Assembly (NCBI RefSeq): GCF_002216145.1
Contig: NZ_CP022278.1
Coordinates: forward strand, 1,922,001-1,986,000
DNA: 64,000 nucleotides
Direction of reading: 5' to 3'
DNA from: Neisseria chenwenguii
GTDB lineage: Bacteria > Pseudomonadota > Gammaproteobacteria > Burkholderiales > Neisseriaceae
Position 1 is the first letter of the stretch; every line of letters begins with the position of its first letter. Below are positions 56,574-64,000 of the stretch, one piece after another. The notes beneath the pieces are model-generated. The model worked only from the letters and a program-made list of their open reading frames with translations, was not told where the DNA came from and searched no databases. The translations under genes and the position numbers were made by a program.

Positions 56574-57224
56574 CAAAGCCTCTCGGTTTTTCATTTTAGA
56601 GTTTAGAGCAAAATGCCTAAGGTTTATACCATAATATTGCTTTAACGACAATTTTTCTCAAAAAGGCCGTCTGAAAGTCTCCGCTGTGATTTGTAGGTAG
56701 GATTTGGGGATGAATTTCAGAGGTGTAAACCTAAACCGGCTTGTGAAAACACAATATTTTCAGACGGCCTCAAGCAGTTATAAGGCCGTCTGAAAATCAA
56801 AACGGTCGAGACGCCGTCTGAAATATTTGGTTGTTCAAACAACCGTCCCTTCTCCCGCGGGAGAGGGTTAGGGAGGGGCGTGCGGTTGGATTTGGGAAAC
56901 GCGACTGACAGTGGCAAGCGGTTTGCCTTCTCCCCGGCCCTCCCCCACGGGGAGGGGCAGTATTGCCAGGCATCAAGCGTTTCGGGTCGGGCATGCCGTC
57001 CCGGCTTTTATGTCGCCTGCTACGGTTGGCATCGGGCATGAATGCCCGACCTGCGAGGCTGCTTTCATGATTAAAAATGCCTGTCTGAAAGACGGTTGCT
57101 TGTGTTGAGCGTAGTCGAAGCATCAGACAGGCATCTGCTTCTTTCAGACGGCCTGTTTTTTCCAGTCCCTCCTCGCATACGTATAATTTCCCCACCCGCA
57201 ACCATCCACACAAAAGAGTCAGAA
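56574..57224. other. Repeat-rich intergenic region
   Basis: About 650 bp with five or more DUS, two diverged GGGAGAGGG/CCCTCCCC-type hairpin units (56846-56880 and 56930-56958), a GCATCGGGCATGAATGCCCG hairpin and a CTTCGAC-type element (57103-57121) shared with 208-226. No gene is evident. Confidence 0.55.
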
Positions 57225-58034
57225 ATGAAACGCGAAGTCGTCGTCCTGATCGGCGCAGGCGCCATCGGCGTTGCTATTGCCCGCTGCGTGTCCGCAGGCC
57301 GGGCGCTGTTGCTGGCGGATTTGAAATTGGAAAACTCCGAAGCTCAGGCGCGGGTTTTGCGTGAAGTGGGTTTGACGCGCACGCCGCCCGTTGCGATGTC
57401 TCCGGCCGTGAAGACGTCGCACGCGTGATTGCGCAGGCGCAAGGCTTGGGCGCGGTGAAAATCCTGATTGCCGCCGCCGGCGTTTCTCCTTCGCAGGCCG
57501 CGCCGCAGACGATTTTCAAGGTTGATCTGTACGGCACTTCCATGCTGCTGGAAGCGTTTGGCGAAGTCATCGCCGAAGGCGGTGGTGAACGGCTCGCAAT
57601 CGTTGTACCGCTTGGAACCGCTGTCGTTGGAACACATCAAAGCGCTGGCCACCGCGCCCGCCGAAACGCTGCCCGAGCTGTCGTTTATCAAGGCCACCAC
57701 CGACAGCCTGCGCGCCTACCAGCTCACCAAACGCGGCAACGCCCTGCGCGCGCAGGCCGAAGCCGTGCGCTGGGGCAGGCGCGGCGCGCGGGTGAACTGC
57801 ATCAGCGCGGGCATTATCCACACGCCGCTGGCAAACGACGAATTAAACGGCGAACGCAAGAATTTCTATCGCAAAATGCTGTCCGAACTCCCCGCCGGCC
57901 GCGGCGGTACGCCCGATGAAATCGCCGATTTGGCGGAATACCCGCTCACCCCGTGCAGCGCGTATGTGACCGGCAGCGATTTTCTCATCGACGGCGGCGC
58001 GACGGCGAAGTTTTGGTGGGATGAGGCGGTTTGA
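57225..58034 (+). pseudogene. Short-chain dehydrogenase/reductase, multiply frameshifted
   Basis: Frame 1 starts at ATG 57225 with the Rossmann motif VVVLIGAGAIGVAIAR; frame 2 from about 57425 continues IAQAQGLGAVKILIAAAGVSPSQA; frame 3 from about 57580 continues to AYQLTKRGNALRAQAEAVRWGRRGARVN (YxxxK active site) and ends SGSDFLIDGGATAKFWWDEAV at 58034. At least two indels break the gene. The original enzyme would have been about 270 residues. Confidence 0.82.
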
Positions 58035-58052
58035 CAGGCTGTCTGAAAAGTT

Positions 58053-58082
58053 TGTAGGTTGGGCATGAATGCCCAACCTACA
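58053..58082. repeat. Perfect inverted repeat
   Basis: TGTAGGTTGGGCAT and ATGCCCAACCTACA, loop GA. Same dispersed family as 16133-16160. It marks the left edge of the A+T-rich island. Confidence 0.7.
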
Positions 58083-58217
58083 GGTGTGCTATTGAAACTT
58101 TAACGTGGTTTTGTGGTCTATACGTCGTAAGAACGCTTTTGTGAAACGGTAACGTAATTAAGGTATTTTCGGTATGGAAGTGCCTTATGAATATTATGTG
58201 GTTTTAACTTATGCATT

Positions 58218-58745
58218 TTGAACGGTTTAAACACTGCTTACAATAATCAGTTTTTGCCATTCATCTTTCTGCTGCTCTTGCTTGGCTTTACTGTTCAGAG
58301 TTTTATGGAAGAATTTTTGCTGAGAGCCCTGATTCAAGAGCAGATTACTATGAAATTTGGGGTTCTGATGGGAATTTTAGGTAATTCGCTTATTTTTGCA
58401 ATTGGACACCTCAACAACCCCAATGCTTCAATATTGAGTATTTTCAATACCTTTTTAATCGCTATTGTATTTAGTTTCATGTTTTATTATCATGATAATC
58501 TTTGGATTGTGGCTGGATTTCATGCTGGTTGGAATTTCATTTTAGGACCGGTTCTGGGAATTACTGTCAGTGGGTTTGATCTGCCAACAACTTTGTTAAA
58601 AACCAGTTTTCATTTAGATAAAGCCTACCTTAACGGTGGGAAATACGGTTTTGAAGCAAGTTACCCAGTTACCATTATTTCTCTCATCATGATTGCGATT
58701 TATTTGATTTTGGTAACAAAAAAACAACAGAACGATACACTATAG
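58218..58745 (+). CDS. CPBP-family intramembrane protease, N-terminally short
   Basis: About 175 residues from a TTG at 58218; complete CPBP proteins are usually 200-300, so the 5' end is probably lost. Active-site motifs are present: MEEFLLRALI (EExxxR), FAIGHLN and HAGWNF. It would be a multi-pass membrane metalloprotease of the Abi/CAAX type. An ATG-started frame at 58211 stops quickly in a different frame. Codon use is A+T-rich. Confidence 0.72.
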   Translation: MNGLNTAYNNQFLPFIFLLLLLGFTVQSFMEEFLLRALIQEQITMKFGVLMGILGNSLIFAIGHLNNPNASILSIFNTFLIAIVFSFMFYYHDNLWIVAGFHAGWNFILGPVLGITVSGFDLPTTLLKTSFHLDKAYLNGGKYGFEASYPVTIISLIMIAIYLILVTKKQQNDTL

Positions 58746-58902
58746 AGTGGAAGTTTACAGGCAAAAGCTTATAAAATAGGAAATTTATACTGAACCGTTA
58801 TTCACGCCCAATCACTCTAATCGGAGAACGAACATGAAAACAATCGGTCTTATCAACGGACAATTGAAGCGACAGAGTTATTTTTAAAATAGGAGCGAAC
58901 TT

Positions 58903-59304
58903 ATGGTAAAATCCAGTAGGAAAGCAAGTTTTTCCTATCCCGTTGATAAGGTCTGGAAACTTGTAACAGACTTATCAAATCAAACCTGGAGAAGTGACCT
59001 TGGTCAATTTGAAAAGATAGATGATAACCAGTTTATTGAATACACCCAAAATGGTATTCAGACAAGTTTTAAGGTGACCAAAGTCGATTTGTACAAGCTC
59101 TGGGAACTTGAGTTTGAAAACAAAAATCTCCAAGGCACTTGGCTAGGACGGTTTGATTATCATGATGGGCAAACAGTTCTGGATTTCACAGAAAATGTCA
59201 CTGTTAAAAATGCTCTCCTGTCACCATTTGTCTGGCTTTATTTAAGAAAGCAACAAAAGCAGTATTTCCGAGATTTAGAAAAAGCGCTGGAAGTTAGACA
59301 GTAA
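58903..59304 (+). CDS. SRPBCC (START-like) family protein
   Basis: 133 residues, ATG 58903 after AGGAGCG. FSYPVDKVWKLVTDLSNQTWRSDL at the N-terminus and the C-terminal helix WLYLRKQQKQYFRDLEKAL fit the polyketide cyclase/START-like fold. A 17-codon frame just upstream (58833: MKTIGLINGQLKRQSYF) resembles the start of an aspartate racemase and may be a deletion remnant. Confidence 0.72.
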   Translation: MVKSSRKASFSYPVDKVWKLVTDLSNQTWRSDLGQFEKIDDNQFIEYTQNGIQTSFKVTKVDLYKLWELEFENKNLQGTWLGRFDYHDGQTVLDFTENVTVKNALLSPFVWLYLRKQQKQYFRDLEKALEVRQ

Positions 59305-59441
59305 AAACAAAACTGCAAAATGCGATATGTGATGGTGGTTAGTGATAAATCGGGGGTTCAGGAGTTTTGGAAAAGTTTAAAAATCTGGTCTTTATCAATA
59401 AAGGTTGCTGTAAATTTTCTATAGAAATGTGAGGTAAATTT

Positions 59442-59690
59442 ATGACTGAGTATAAAGGGGTTCTTGAGATAACAGACAATGCTCAAGAATTAATTAATAA
59501 AGGTCAAGCTCGTATAGAAGGTGCAAACGTAGTATGGAATCCAGATTCGGGAAATACAGGTATTGTTGAATGGGGAAAATTTCATCTGATTAATCTTGAA
59601 GACAGCAAGGATTTAGAAACTGTGGCGGTGTTGATTGGCAGTATTACGATTGGGGTTGTGACTGTGGGAACTCTGATCTATAAGGGTTAA
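59442..59690 (+). CDS. Hypothetical protein with C-terminal membrane segment (82 aa)
   Basis: ATG 59442 is preceded by GAGG. Soluble N-terminal half with EWGKFHLINLEDSKDL, then a hydrophobic end TVAVLIGSITIGVVTVGTLIY. Family not recognised. Confidence 0.5.
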   Translation: MTEYKGVLEITDNAQELINKGQARIEGANVVWNPDSGNTGIVEWGKFHLINLEDSKDLETVAVLIGSITIGVVTVGTLIYKG

Positions 59691-59964
59691 GGGTTCAAAA
59701 GCTCGTCGAGACAAGGCAAATAGAATAAATAATAATTTAATCGGTTGCCTATCATTATATATTTTAGAAGTTAGTGGAAATACTGTACAATCATCAACAA
59801 AGTTAGATTTAAAGTTAGCTATTAAAGAATATATCGACAATGCAAAACTATTTAAAAATAAAATTGATACAAATTTACTCAAAAGTATAGATATTATTCT
59901 GAATGATCTAGGGCTTGTTTATATCCTCTATCCAAAACAAAAGGAGTCGAGTTATGGATGTTAG
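59677..59964 (+). pseudogene. Start-less coding fragment
   Basis: An open frame of about 95 codons with coherent sequence (LIGCLSLYILEVSGNTVQSS, LKLAIKEYIDNAKLFKN) but no start codon or ribosome site. It seems to be the 3' part of a gene cut by rearrangement. Its end overlaps the IS30 fragment. Confidence 0.4.
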
Positions 59965-60258
59965 AAAAAGTTTCATGTGATAACCTCCATTGGTGAGACT
60001 GACAGGTTTACGGCAGTTCTTTCGGTTAGTCTCATAGATGTCCTGAGCCCTATCTGCCCGATAAATCTTCTCAAACTTCCCCTGACGCACTTGTTGGAGA
60101 ACCAGACCATGCTTAATGTCATTGTTTATTGTTTGTGGAGCCTTGCCTAGGAGAGCAGCAATTTCACGATTAGATTTGCCTTCTTGTTTCCAACGTTCAA
60201 TTAAACGGCGGTCCGCTATTGTCAAGTGCTTGCCTTTTGATGTATAATAGTCTTGCAT
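59908..60258 (-). pseudogene. IS30-family transposase, N-terminal fragment
   Basis: About 90 residues match IS30 transposase starts: KGKHLTIADRRLIERWKQEGKSNREIAALLGKAPQTINNDI is the HTH region. The frame then changes after KPVSLT and ends at 59908; the catalytic DDE domain (over 200 residues) is missing. Streptococcal IS30 elements look alike in this part. It supports foreign origin of the island. Confidence 0.75.
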
Positions 60259-60440
60259 CTCTATGTTCTGTTCTTGGGTTTTCGTCGACTACAAGTATAA
60301 CATAGAGGTGTTTTTTCATGCACTTTAAGTGGCTAACTTCATTTTAGAACTTTTAAATTATTTGTAAAAGCCATGTTTTCTAAGAAAAAGAGTAATAATT
60401 ATGGTACAATGAATTTGATTGAATCAAGGGAGGGAAAACA

Positions 60441-60962
60441 ATGAGAACATATGCAGATAAAGATGAACTTAAGGAAGAAGTATTAAAATCATATAAAAAG
60501 TATATTGCTGAATTCGATGAAATTCCCGAAGATTTGAAGGATGTAAGAATTGATGAAGTTGATAGGACACCGGCGGAGAATCTAGCATATCAGGTTGGAT
60601 GGACTACTCTAATATTAAAATGGGAATCAGATGAATTGAGTGGTTTAGAGGTTAAAACACCTACTGAAACCTTTAAGTGGAATCAACTTGGGGAGCTCTA
60701 TCAGTATTTTACGGACACCTATGCTGGTTTAACAATTAAAGAACTCACAGCTCGACTCAGTGACAATGTGTATGCTGTATGTAATATGATTGATTTAATG
60801 GGGGAAGAGGTCTTATTCAAACCTCATATGCGCAAATGGGCTGATGGGGCAACCAAGAATGCGGTCTGGGAAGTTTATAAGTTTATTCATATTAATACTG
60901 TAGCTCCTTTCGGGACATTCAGAACCAAAATTCGTAAGTGGAAAAAATTTGCCTTAAAGTAA
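60441..60962 (+). CDS. ClbS/DfsB-family four-helix bundle protein (DUF1706)
   Basis: 173 residues with an AGGGAGGG ribosome site seven bases upstream and TACAAT as likely -10. YADKDELKEEVLKSYKKYIAEFDEIPEDL starts the family; NLAYQVGWTTLILKWE and WADGATKNAVWEVYKFIHINTVAPFGTFRTKIRKWKK follow. ClbS-type proteins protect against colibactin; most homologues, including streptococcal ones, have unknown roles. Complete. Confidence 0.8.
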   Translation: MRTYADKDELKEEVLKSYKKYIAEFDEIPEDLKDVRIDEVDRTPAENLAYQVGWTTLILKWESDELSGLEVKTPTETFKWNQLGELYQYFTDTYAGLTIKELTARLSDNVYAVCNMIDLMGEEVLFKPHMRKWADGATKNAVWEVYKFIHINTVAPFGTFRTKIRKWKKFALK

Positions 60963-61063
60963 TTCGCTAAAAATTTAGAAAGCATGACGATGTAGAAAAA
61001 GTGGTATAGAAGATGATTGAATAGGGGCTACCATTCTAATAGACTTAACTGCGTTTTAAGCAA

Positions 61064-61107
61064 AAAACAGCCTAGGAACATTGATTTCATAGGCTGTTTA
61101 AATGTTT
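61064..61107 (+). terminator. Terminator after the ClbS-like gene
   Basis: AAACAGCCTA and TAGGCTGTTT pair over 15 bases, followed by a T-rich stretch. No DUS is involved. Confidence 0.75.
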
Positions 61108-61462
61108 TTAACTTAATTCCACAAGTGTAAGATGTGTGTATATGTTAGAAGTATTGGCTTAATCGCATTCTTGATTTTTCAAATATGGATAAATTGAGTG
61201 ATTATCATACTCACCTGATAACTGAAAATTGCTCATTTTCTATAATAACTGCGGTCTGATTGTCAAAAAGAATTGAATTATTCAGAATTGAAGCAGGTTG
61301 CCGGTGGTTGGTTGCGGGATCCTCCTCCGGACGTATGGCTGAAAATTCAGAGGCAGTTTCGGAAGAGGCATTGGCCGTGGTAGCACTGGCAGTGCCTATG
61401 TCAATTTACTTGGGCGCTGGATACCGGTATAATTCATAAGCAACGGTTGGTTGCCTGAGTAA
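61108..61462. other. Transition region at the island's right side
   Basis: A+T content falls near 61290. A short plus frame (ENSEAVSEEALAVVALAV, ending YRYNS at 61440) may be a gene tail. I can not assign it. Confidence 0.35.
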
Positions 61463-61511
61463 ACCAAATACCTGTCTGAAGCATAGTTTTCAGACAGGTA
61501 TTTGGTTTTTT
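61463..61511 (+). terminator. Strong terminator
   Basis: ACCAAATACCTGTCTG pairs with CAGACAGGTATTTGGT (16 bp) followed by TTTTTT. No intact plus-strand gene precedes it, which suggests a deleted operon. Confidence 0.8.
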
Positions 61512-61544
61512 CAGACGGCCTGCATGAAGCAAACCTTCCCAAAT

Positions 61545-62014
61545 TCAATCGTGGAACTTCACAAATTCGCCTAAATCCGCGCGCAGGGTGCGGACAGTAT
61601 TGATTTGGCATTTGCATCCGGGTGGCCGAATGAAATGTCGAGCAGCAGCTTGTGGTTGGCAGGTATGCCCAAGATTTCGCGCACGGTATTGGGGAAAAAC
61701 GCGCAGATCAGTTGCGGTACGCTGCCGAAGCCGCGGTCTGCGAGGGTGAGCATAAAGGTTTGGATAAACATTCCCGCGTCCATCACCACATCGACGTTGT
61801 CGCCCGTATCGGGTATGAAAATAAAGGCCGCGTGCGGTGCGCCGTAAAACGTCAGGTTTTCTTCGGTCAGGCGCCGGCGTGCGGCCTTGTCTTCGCGCGC
61901 GACGCCGGCGGCTTCGTAGATGCAGCGGTAGGCATCGCGGTAGCGGTCTTCGTAAATGCCGGTAAACAGCGACTGGTCGTAGCTGAAATCGGGCTTCAGC
62001 TCGCCCTTGCTCAG
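61545..62014 (-). pseudogene. Nitroreductase, C-terminal remnant
   Basis: The retained part starts KGELKPDFSYDQSLFTG and includes FGAPHAAFIFIPDTGDNVDVVMDAGMF and FGSVPQLICAFFPNTVREILGIP, typical of FMN nitroreductases. The N-terminal third is missing. A frameshift near 61600 sends the native end (ADLGEFVKFHD, stop 61545) out of frame. Directly fused in frame to the ClC channel remnant. Confidence 0.78.
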
Positions 62015-63018
62015 TTTGGCCAGCATGGCTATGGCGGCGGCTTCGGCGGAGAGCGCGGGCAGGAAGCGGTTCCTCAGCGCGGCGGCGGCAACGGCGGTCA
62101 TACTGCCCATTATCATCGAGGGCGTAATCAGGCCGCCGTAGGCGCCGCGAGCGCGAGCAGAACGGCCAGCTATTTGGCGGCAAACAGCGCCGGCCCGCCG
62201 CTGCCGTCGAGCATACCCGCAAAACCGAGCTGGTTGCCCGCCTTGCCGATGCGGGCGTTGTCGCGCGGTAGAAACGGCAGGTGTTTGGTGGAGCGCACAA
62301 ACACCGTCGCCACCGCGCCGACCGGCGGCCCCGCCAGCGCCGACCAAACCAGCAGCGGCGTATTGAGAAACGCCTGCGGCAGATGGTATTGCACCGCATC
62401 GCCCAAGCCGTAGCGCGCCACCGCCGTGGCTGTTACCGAAGCCGGCAGCGCCGCCGCCACCGATTTTTTGTCCCAGGCGCACAGCATCACTTCCAGCGTA
62501 AACAGCACGCCCGCCATCGGCACGTTGTACACCGCCGCCAAACCCGCGCCCGACGCGCAGGCCAGCAGCAGTTTGGCCTCGTCGGCGTCTAACCCGAAAC
62601 GGTGCACCCACAGCGAAGCAAACGCGGCGCTCATCTCGCGCGGCGCCACCTCCCTGCCCAGCGGCGAACCCAAACCCACGGTGACAATCTGCAACAGCGC
62701 ATGGCACACTGTTTCTTTGAACGGCAGCCCCTCCAGCGGTTTGGCGAGCAAAGCCTTAATCCCGACCAGCGGCCTGCCGTAACGTTTGAGCGCAAACCAG
62801 CCGCACCCGGCCACCGCGCTGCACAGCATCACGACGGCAAACCGCCGCCACAACGGGGCCTGTTCCACGCCGATGCAGAACGGAATTTCCCCTCCGTCCA
62901 GCCCGCAGCCGAACGTGTGGTATTGGACGAAATGCAGCAGTTGCGACAGGCAGATGCCGACCAGTCCGACAATGATGCCGATGGCGGACAGGGAAAGGAA
63001 CAGGCGCGGGGTTTTCAT
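62015..63018 (-). pseudogene. ClC-family chloride channel, disrupted
   Basis: ATG 63018 starts MKTPRLFLSLSAIGIIVG. ClC features: GLGSPLGREVAPRE (GxGxPxGrEgP-like filter with REVAP), CASGAGLAAVYNVPMAGVLFTLEV. A TAG stop at 62170 follows LFAAK, and the family motif GAYGGLITPSMIMG continues in another frame, so both a nonsense and a frame change are present. The C-terminal helices then run into nitroreductase sequence at about 62015. Confidence 0.82.
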
Positions 63019-63187
63019 GAGTGGAACGGGCGGTTGGAAAAGGTGGGGTTTTAGGGCAGATTGGCGGGATTGGGGGAGAGGCCGTCTGAAAAAATAATGA
63101 CAGCGGCGGGGAGGGCAGGGTGCTTGGGGGAGCGCTGTTTCAGACGGCCTTGAATGCAGCCCGTTGTCTGGGACCGTCTGAAAAAAC

Positions 63188-63883
63188 GTGTTGCAGGGCA
63201 GCGTGGAAACGTGGATCGGCAGCCCGCTGCGCGTCCATCGCCGCTGCGTCGAGCCGATGTTCGGCATTGCCAACGCCATCGCTTACGAAAACAAAATGAT
63301 ATTTTTCAATCCCTCCCCCGAATTGCCCAAAAGACAGCCTGAAACTGCGGCCTTCCACTTAGGGCCGAGCAGTTGGGTGCAGGTGGCGGGCGAAGCCAAA
63401 CCGCGCCAGTTTGTGCAGGAACAGGCAGATTTGGTGATCGAAATGCTGGATCTGATGGTGAAACGCGAAAACAGCCTGCCCGATTTGTATATCATTACGC
63501 CGTTTAAGCAGATTAAAAATAAGGTGATAGAGCAAATTGTCGGGCGGGTCGGTTTCAGCCGCAAAGGTGAACTGAAAAAATGGTGCAACGCCAATATCGG
63601 TACGGTGCATACGTTTCAGGGCAAGGAAGAAAAGGCGGTGTGGCTGGTGCTCGGTTGCGATCGGAAAACCGGAGGCGCGGCGGATTGGGCGGCGGGCAAA
63701 CCCAATCTGCTCAACGTTGCTTTGACCCGCGCCAAGCAGTGGGTGTTTGTCATCGGCGATAGGGAACTTTGGGGGCGGAAACTGTTTTTTAAAGTGGCCG
63801 CGCAAAGATTGGGCATGATAAGCGGAGAAGAATTTAAGGAACGGGTGTTGGGGAAGGAAAGGCTGTCTGAACAGTCGGTTTAA
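63188..63883 (+). pseudogene. C-terminal part of a UvrD/Dna2-like SF1 helicase
   Basis: About 230 residues from a GTG at 63188. Motifs: DLYIITPFKQIKNKV, VHTFQGKEEKAVWLVLG (motif V) and LNVALTRAKQWVFVIGD (motif VI) match the AAA_12-type helicase C-domain. The Walker A domain is absent; the sequence starts right after a DUS at 63175. It is probably a remnant moved by recombination at uptake repeats. Confidence 0.72.
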
Positions 63884-64000
63884 GATTATTCATGCACAAG
63901 GTTGAGGCCGTCTGAAAACCGGGTAAATGGTTTTCAGGCGGCCTCGGTTTCAAATATTCAAAACCTACATACAGCCTTCGTTTTGGCACAAGCTAAACAG

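Larger units (their letters stand above)
58140..61462. mobile_element. A+T-rich, DUS-free island of probable Firmicute origin
   Basis: About 3.3 kb, clearly richer in A+T than its flanks and without a single uptake sequence. Genes: CPBP protease, SRPBCC protein, a small membrane protein, an IS30-type transposase fragment, a ClbS/DfsB protein. Ribosome sites such as AGGGAGGG and AGGAGCG and the gene families suggest a streptococcus-like donor, plausible for an oral habitat. Ends are not defined. Confidence 0.6.

Noticed and set aside
59613..59882. A minus-strand 89-codon frame in the island
   Set aside because: It overlaps the end of a better supported plus-strand gene and has no ribosome site.

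Overview
The window comes from a commensal-type Neisseria. The 12-base DNA uptake sequence AGGCCGTCTGAA (AG-DUS) and its complement occur throughout, often as inverted pairs that act as terminators. Correia elements and dRS3-type repeats are also present. The prevalence of AG-DUS points to a commensal species rather than N. meningitidis or N. gonorrhoeae; I do not name the species.

Layout. 1-11.8 kb is core metabolism: a sulfite-exporter-type protein (partial), an amino-acid ABC permease, trhP, metNIQ, a D,D-carboxypeptidase, ilvA and metXW. 11.9-24.9 kb is a complete type I-C CRISPR-Cas locus on the minus strand, in the order cas3, (small gene + mini-array), cas5c, cas8c, cas7c, cas4, (foreign nuclease fragment), cas1, cas2, leader, array of 38 repeats. 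25-27.4 kb holds a nucleobase permease and nadE. 27.9-38.3 kb is a scrambled Mu-like prophage remnant carrying an IS21-family element, a Com-like gene and two DNA methyltransferases. 38.4-57 kb is again core: MFS transporter, proA, GNAT, rfbD, lemA with two TPM-domain genes, an RTX protein, purC, pnp, a cyclophilin, yceI, aroA, and an acyl-CoA dehydrogenase. 57-64 kb is a decay zone: an SDR pseudogene, an A+T-rich DUS-free island that looks Firmicute-derived, fused remnants of a ClC channel and a nitroreductase, and a helicase fragment.

Main discovery candidate. The gap between cas3 and cas5c (22162-22606) is not empty. It holds (i) a sigma70-like promoter at 22557-22586, (ii) a 59-codon gene for a small, probably single-pass membrane protein (22344-22523) with a good ribosome binding site, and (iii) a two-repeat mini-CRISPR of degenerate I-C repeats (22264-22294 and 22197-22229) flanking exactly one 34-nt spacer. 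The first 16 spacer bases match 15 of 16 bases at 22594-22609, directly upstream of the small gene's -35 box, beside a TTT that could serve as a PAM. The only mismatch in that stretch is at position 6, which type I Cascade complexes tolerate because that base is flipped out. Pairing stops after position 16. This is the architecture of a crRNA-like guide that directs Cascade to repress a neighbouring promoter (CreTA/CreR-like). I infer that Cascade silences the small membrane protein and perhaps the downstream cas genes, giving addiction or autoregulation.

Other points: the cas operon is split by a 5'-truncated, frameshifted OLD-family ATPase/TOPRIM nuclease that fuses into the end of cas4; cas8c carries an in-frame 72-bp duplication; the array has a perfect three-unit duplication; the metN leader has a promoter-embedded palindrome and two terminator-like hairpins.
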